A DNA stretch of 64,000 nucleotides from positions 806,001-870,000 of the forward strand of contig NZ_QWGE01000002.1 in NCBI RefSeq assembly GCF_003576375.1. Reading direction: 5' to 3'. Positions 61,977-64,000 of the stretch are shown piece after piece. Each line of letters starts with the position of its first letter. Position 1 is the first letter of the stretch. Below the pieces are notes generated by a model. That model saw only the letters and a list, made by a program, of their open reading frames with translations. It did no database searches and had not been told where the DNA came from. The stretch is from Pontibacter oryzae (GTDB lineage Bacteria > Bacteroidota > Bacteroidia > Cytophagales > Hymenobacteraceae). The position numbers were made by a program, and so were the translations under genes.

Positions 61977-64000
61977 TTAAGGAAATTCTGCCGAAATCTC
62001 TAAGCTCGCTACAGTTGCTGTGTTTACTTTTAGAGAATCAGATTGCTCCTGCAAATAAGGCTCGATAATTGGGGCCATACTTTTAAGCACCTGAACCGGT
62101 AGCGAGGACGTGAAACTGAAATTTGCCGCCTCCTGGCCAGGCACAAATGCCGTGAGAGTTCCGTAGTGTTTATCGCCTATAAAGAAAACGAATGTGGCGG
62201 TTCTGTTCACGGCCCGCGAAGCGATTCTATGCCCTTTAATATTCCTTGTGATAAACCTGTTATCACCAGTACCAGTTTTGCCGCCCAGCACCATTTTGTT
62301 GCCCCCTGTTATATCAAAGCCCTCTTGCAAGCGGCGGGCGGTTCCTTGGTTTACAACTTCATGAAGCGCCTTTTTCATGATGGCTGCAATTTCCGGATGA
62401 AGCACTTGATCGCCTGTTACGGCTTTTCGTGCAAGCAAGGTTTCATAAGGTGTGTCGGCAGCAAAATGTAGTTGATTAATTCTGATATTAGGCAATCTCA
62501 CGCCGTTGTTGAGTACAATCCCTACCAATTCAGCCAGCGCTTCCGGACGATCGCCGGATGAGCCAAGCGCTGTAGCAAGCGAAGGAACCAAGCTGGAAAA
62601 TGGATAGCCAAGCTTGCTCCATTGCTCCTGAATATCAACAAAGGCATCCAGCTCAAGCATGGTGCGTATGCGAGAGTCACGAGCGTGTTTGAAGCGCGTA
62701 CGAAACAGCCATTTATAAATTTCGGGTATATGTAGTTGGCCTTCTTTAGCCACAGTTGCCCACGTAGTAGCTGGGTTAGTTTTAAGATAGCGTAAAAGCC
62801 ATAACTCCAACGGGTGAACCTTAGTGATGTAGCCTTGGTCAGGCAGCGAAAAAGCATCAGGCCCATACATGTGATATAACTCACTCCTCCGTTTGTCGCT
62901 TAGTTTCTCCTGAGGCAACTGCGCTTTCAAAAAATCACCGAAGGCAACAGAATCTGTTTCCGGGTAAAGATAACGGTGCACTGCCCCGAGCCGCACCTGG
63001 TTACGGCGCATTGTTGTTATGAGTTTATCGAAGCGCTCAGCTTCATTCAGCCCTTTGTACTTATTCCAAAACTGCCTCAGGTACACCTGACCTTCTCGGT
63101 GGGCAAAACGGTTAAGGTAATTGATTCGGCGCGGGTCCCGTTCATTTCCCAACAAGCCTGGGGTGTTTTCGACTTGCTGATACGTGGTGTATTGTACAAT
63201 GTCGCGCATCAGCCGCACAAAGGGCAGGTTTATAGAATTTAAGAACGCCTCCCGTATTGTTGGCCTCCGCCCGTTATCCTTGCTCTGGAAATTATGGAAC
63301 CGATGCAAACCCCCTCCTGTAAAAAAAGCCTCGTGGGGGCTAGCCGAATAGCGCCTCTCCAGTGCGGCATAAAGCGTTTTTGTTAGGCCTTGATCCTTAT
63401 TGTACAGCAAGTGGTTCAGCACAAAGCGGGAAAGGTTATCGGGGCTTGCTTGCAGGGCCGCCCTTAACTCATGCTTTGGTTTGCCCTGATAACGGCTGTG
63501 TATCTCAGAAATAGCCTCTAGGTAGGTTACCAATACCCGCAATTTTGCTGTAGACCCCAGCTCTAGTTTGCTACCCTCGTTTAGGTCAAATGGTTGGTTT
63601 GTGTTATCGGTTTGCACTCGCACAAGGTTGCCTTGCGGTGACTGCTCTATTAGAGTGAAGCTATACTTCACTTCCCTAGCACCCCGCTCCGTCAGCATAC
63701 GCGCACCAATAATTCCGGCTTCACCTGCAAAGGCTGGCTCGTTCAGTTTATCCAGATATGCGCTCACCTGTTCCTGTAAATCCCCTTGAATAGTGGTGCT
63801 AACAGAAAGGTCCATTCTGTCCAGGTCATAAAGTGGCTTGCCCAGCATACCAGCCAGGTGTGTGCGTACCATCAGGGTTCCTTTTTCTGTTTCCTTCGGA
63901 GAAACTACCGGGTCCCTGGAAAAGTCCCGGAACTTAACTTCATTAGCTAGCCCCGCATCTCTTAGCTCATCACTGATGTACCCGTTGCGTGCTAACAAAC
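61977..64000 (-). CDS. Class A penicillin-binding protein-like (transpeptidase part), 5' end beyond window
   Basis: The 673 visible residues lack the start, which lies past 64000; the glycosyltransferase domain is expected there. The transpeptidase has SxxK as LGSTAKLRVL near 150, SxN as SINLP near 255 and KTG as GGKTGTGDN near 577. The roughly 320 residues between SxN and KTG are far more than the usual 130-180 and contain an Arg/Trp-rich insertion (EGQVYLRQFWNKYKG, YITKVHPLELWLLRY). The insertion suggests a divergent or specialised enzyme. It lies upstream of the lytic transglycosylase on the same strand. Confidence 0.82.
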   Translation of the reverse strand, partial: LLARNGYISDELRDAGLANEVKFRDFSRDPVVSPKETEKGTLMVRTHLAGMLGKPLYDLDRMDLSVSTTIQGDLQEQVSAYLDKLNEPAFAGEAGIIGARMLTERGAREVKYSFTLIEQSPQGNLVRVQTDNTNQPFDLNEGSKLELGSTAKLRVLVTYLEAISEIHSRYQGKPKHELRAALQASPDNLSRFVLNHLLYNKDQGLTKTLYAALERRYSASPHEAFFTGGGLHRFHNFQSKDNGRRPTIREAFLNSINLPFVRLMRDIVQYTTYQQVENTPGLLGNERDPRRINYLNRFAHREGQVYLRQFWNKYKGLNEAERFDKLITTMRRNQVRLGAVHRYLYPETDSVAFGDFLKAQLPQEKLSDKRRSELYHMYGPDAFSLPDQGYITKVHPLELWLLRYLKTNPATTWATVAKEGQLHIPEIYKWLFRTRFKHARDSRIRTMLELDAFVDIQEQWSKLGYPFSSLVPSLATALGSSGDRPEALAELVGIVLNNGVRLPNIRINQLHFAADTPYETLLARKAVTGDQVLHPEIAAIMKKALHEVVNQGTARRLQEGFDITGGNKMVLGGKTGTGDNRFITRNIKGHRIASRAVNRTATFVFFIGDKHYGTLTAFVPGQEAANFSFTSSLPVQVLKSMAPIIEPYLQEQSDSLKVNTATVASLEISAEFP

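Noticed and set aside
1..64000. CRISPR arrays, insertion sequences, prophage genes, rRNA
   Set aside because: None seen: no regularly spaced repeats, no transposase-like or phage structural proteins, no rRNA sequence.

Overview
The window reads as a chromosomal piece of a Bacteroidota bacterium, most likely a Hymenobacteraceae/Pontibacter-like soil or surface species. The support is: several promoters of the Bacteroidetes type (TTG, about 19 bases, TAnnTTTG); few Shine-Dalgarno-like sites; lipoproteins with SxxC-type signals; families typical of the phylum (SIMPL, CHRD, DUF5777, DUF2911, CheB-CheR-PAS kinases); and gene orders such as etfB-etfA-bifunctional nuclease and sufA-B-C-D-S-E-T. The genus is an inference. 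No transposase, phage gene or CRISPR array was seen.

Layout. 1-8.4 kb (minus strand): nucleoside transporter, bifunctional nuclease, electron-transfer flavoprotein, a small TPR gene, a heme-oxygenase-like monooxygenase and pyruvate carboxylase. 8.6-13.7 kb: a light and oxidative damage group (short-chain dehydrogenase lacking its catalytic Tyr, photolyase, radical SAM protein, lipoprotein, manganese catalase). 13.9-19.6 kb: FRG-domain protein, unknown lipoprotein, transglutaminase-like membrane protein, tRNA-Glu, GAF protein, FMN reductase. 20.0-25.6 kb: threonine operon thrA-thrB-thrC, preceded by a 40-residue threonine-rich leader peptide and an intrinsic terminator, which is a textbook-like attenuator layout; then a pseudouridine synthase. 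25.9-31.9 kb: a complete SUF iron-sulfur operon, then OsmC.

32.5-38.2 kb: a two-gene light-signalling operon. A bacteriophytochrome photosensory module with no output domain lies just upstream of a 1367-residue CheB-CheR-PAS-histidine kinase, behind a consensus promoter. 38.7-41.6 kb: small conserved hypotheticals, a SIMPL protein and a second identical tRNA-Glu.

41.6-53.9 kb: an accessory-looking block next to that tRNA. It holds periplasmic and outer-membrane proteins (DUF5777 barrel, YceI, cytochrome c, triple-CHRD, fasciclin), a CopB-type (CPH) copper ATPase with a His-rich N terminus, a Met-rich lipoprotein split by an in-frame stop, a DUF2911 lipoprotein, a decayed barrel gene, a K+ channel-like protein, DUF305 and a formate/nitrite-type channel. 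Copper or metal stress is the likely theme. 53.9-57.5 kb is gene-poor around a double-acetyltransferase protein. 57.5-64 kb: a five-PAS histidine kinase, a hexapeptide acyltransferase, a lytic transglycosylase and a class A PBP-like protein that runs off the end.

The strongest candidates for a second look are the threonine leader/attenuator at 20014-20198 and the split phytochrome-CheB/CheR kinase pair at 32521-38448.
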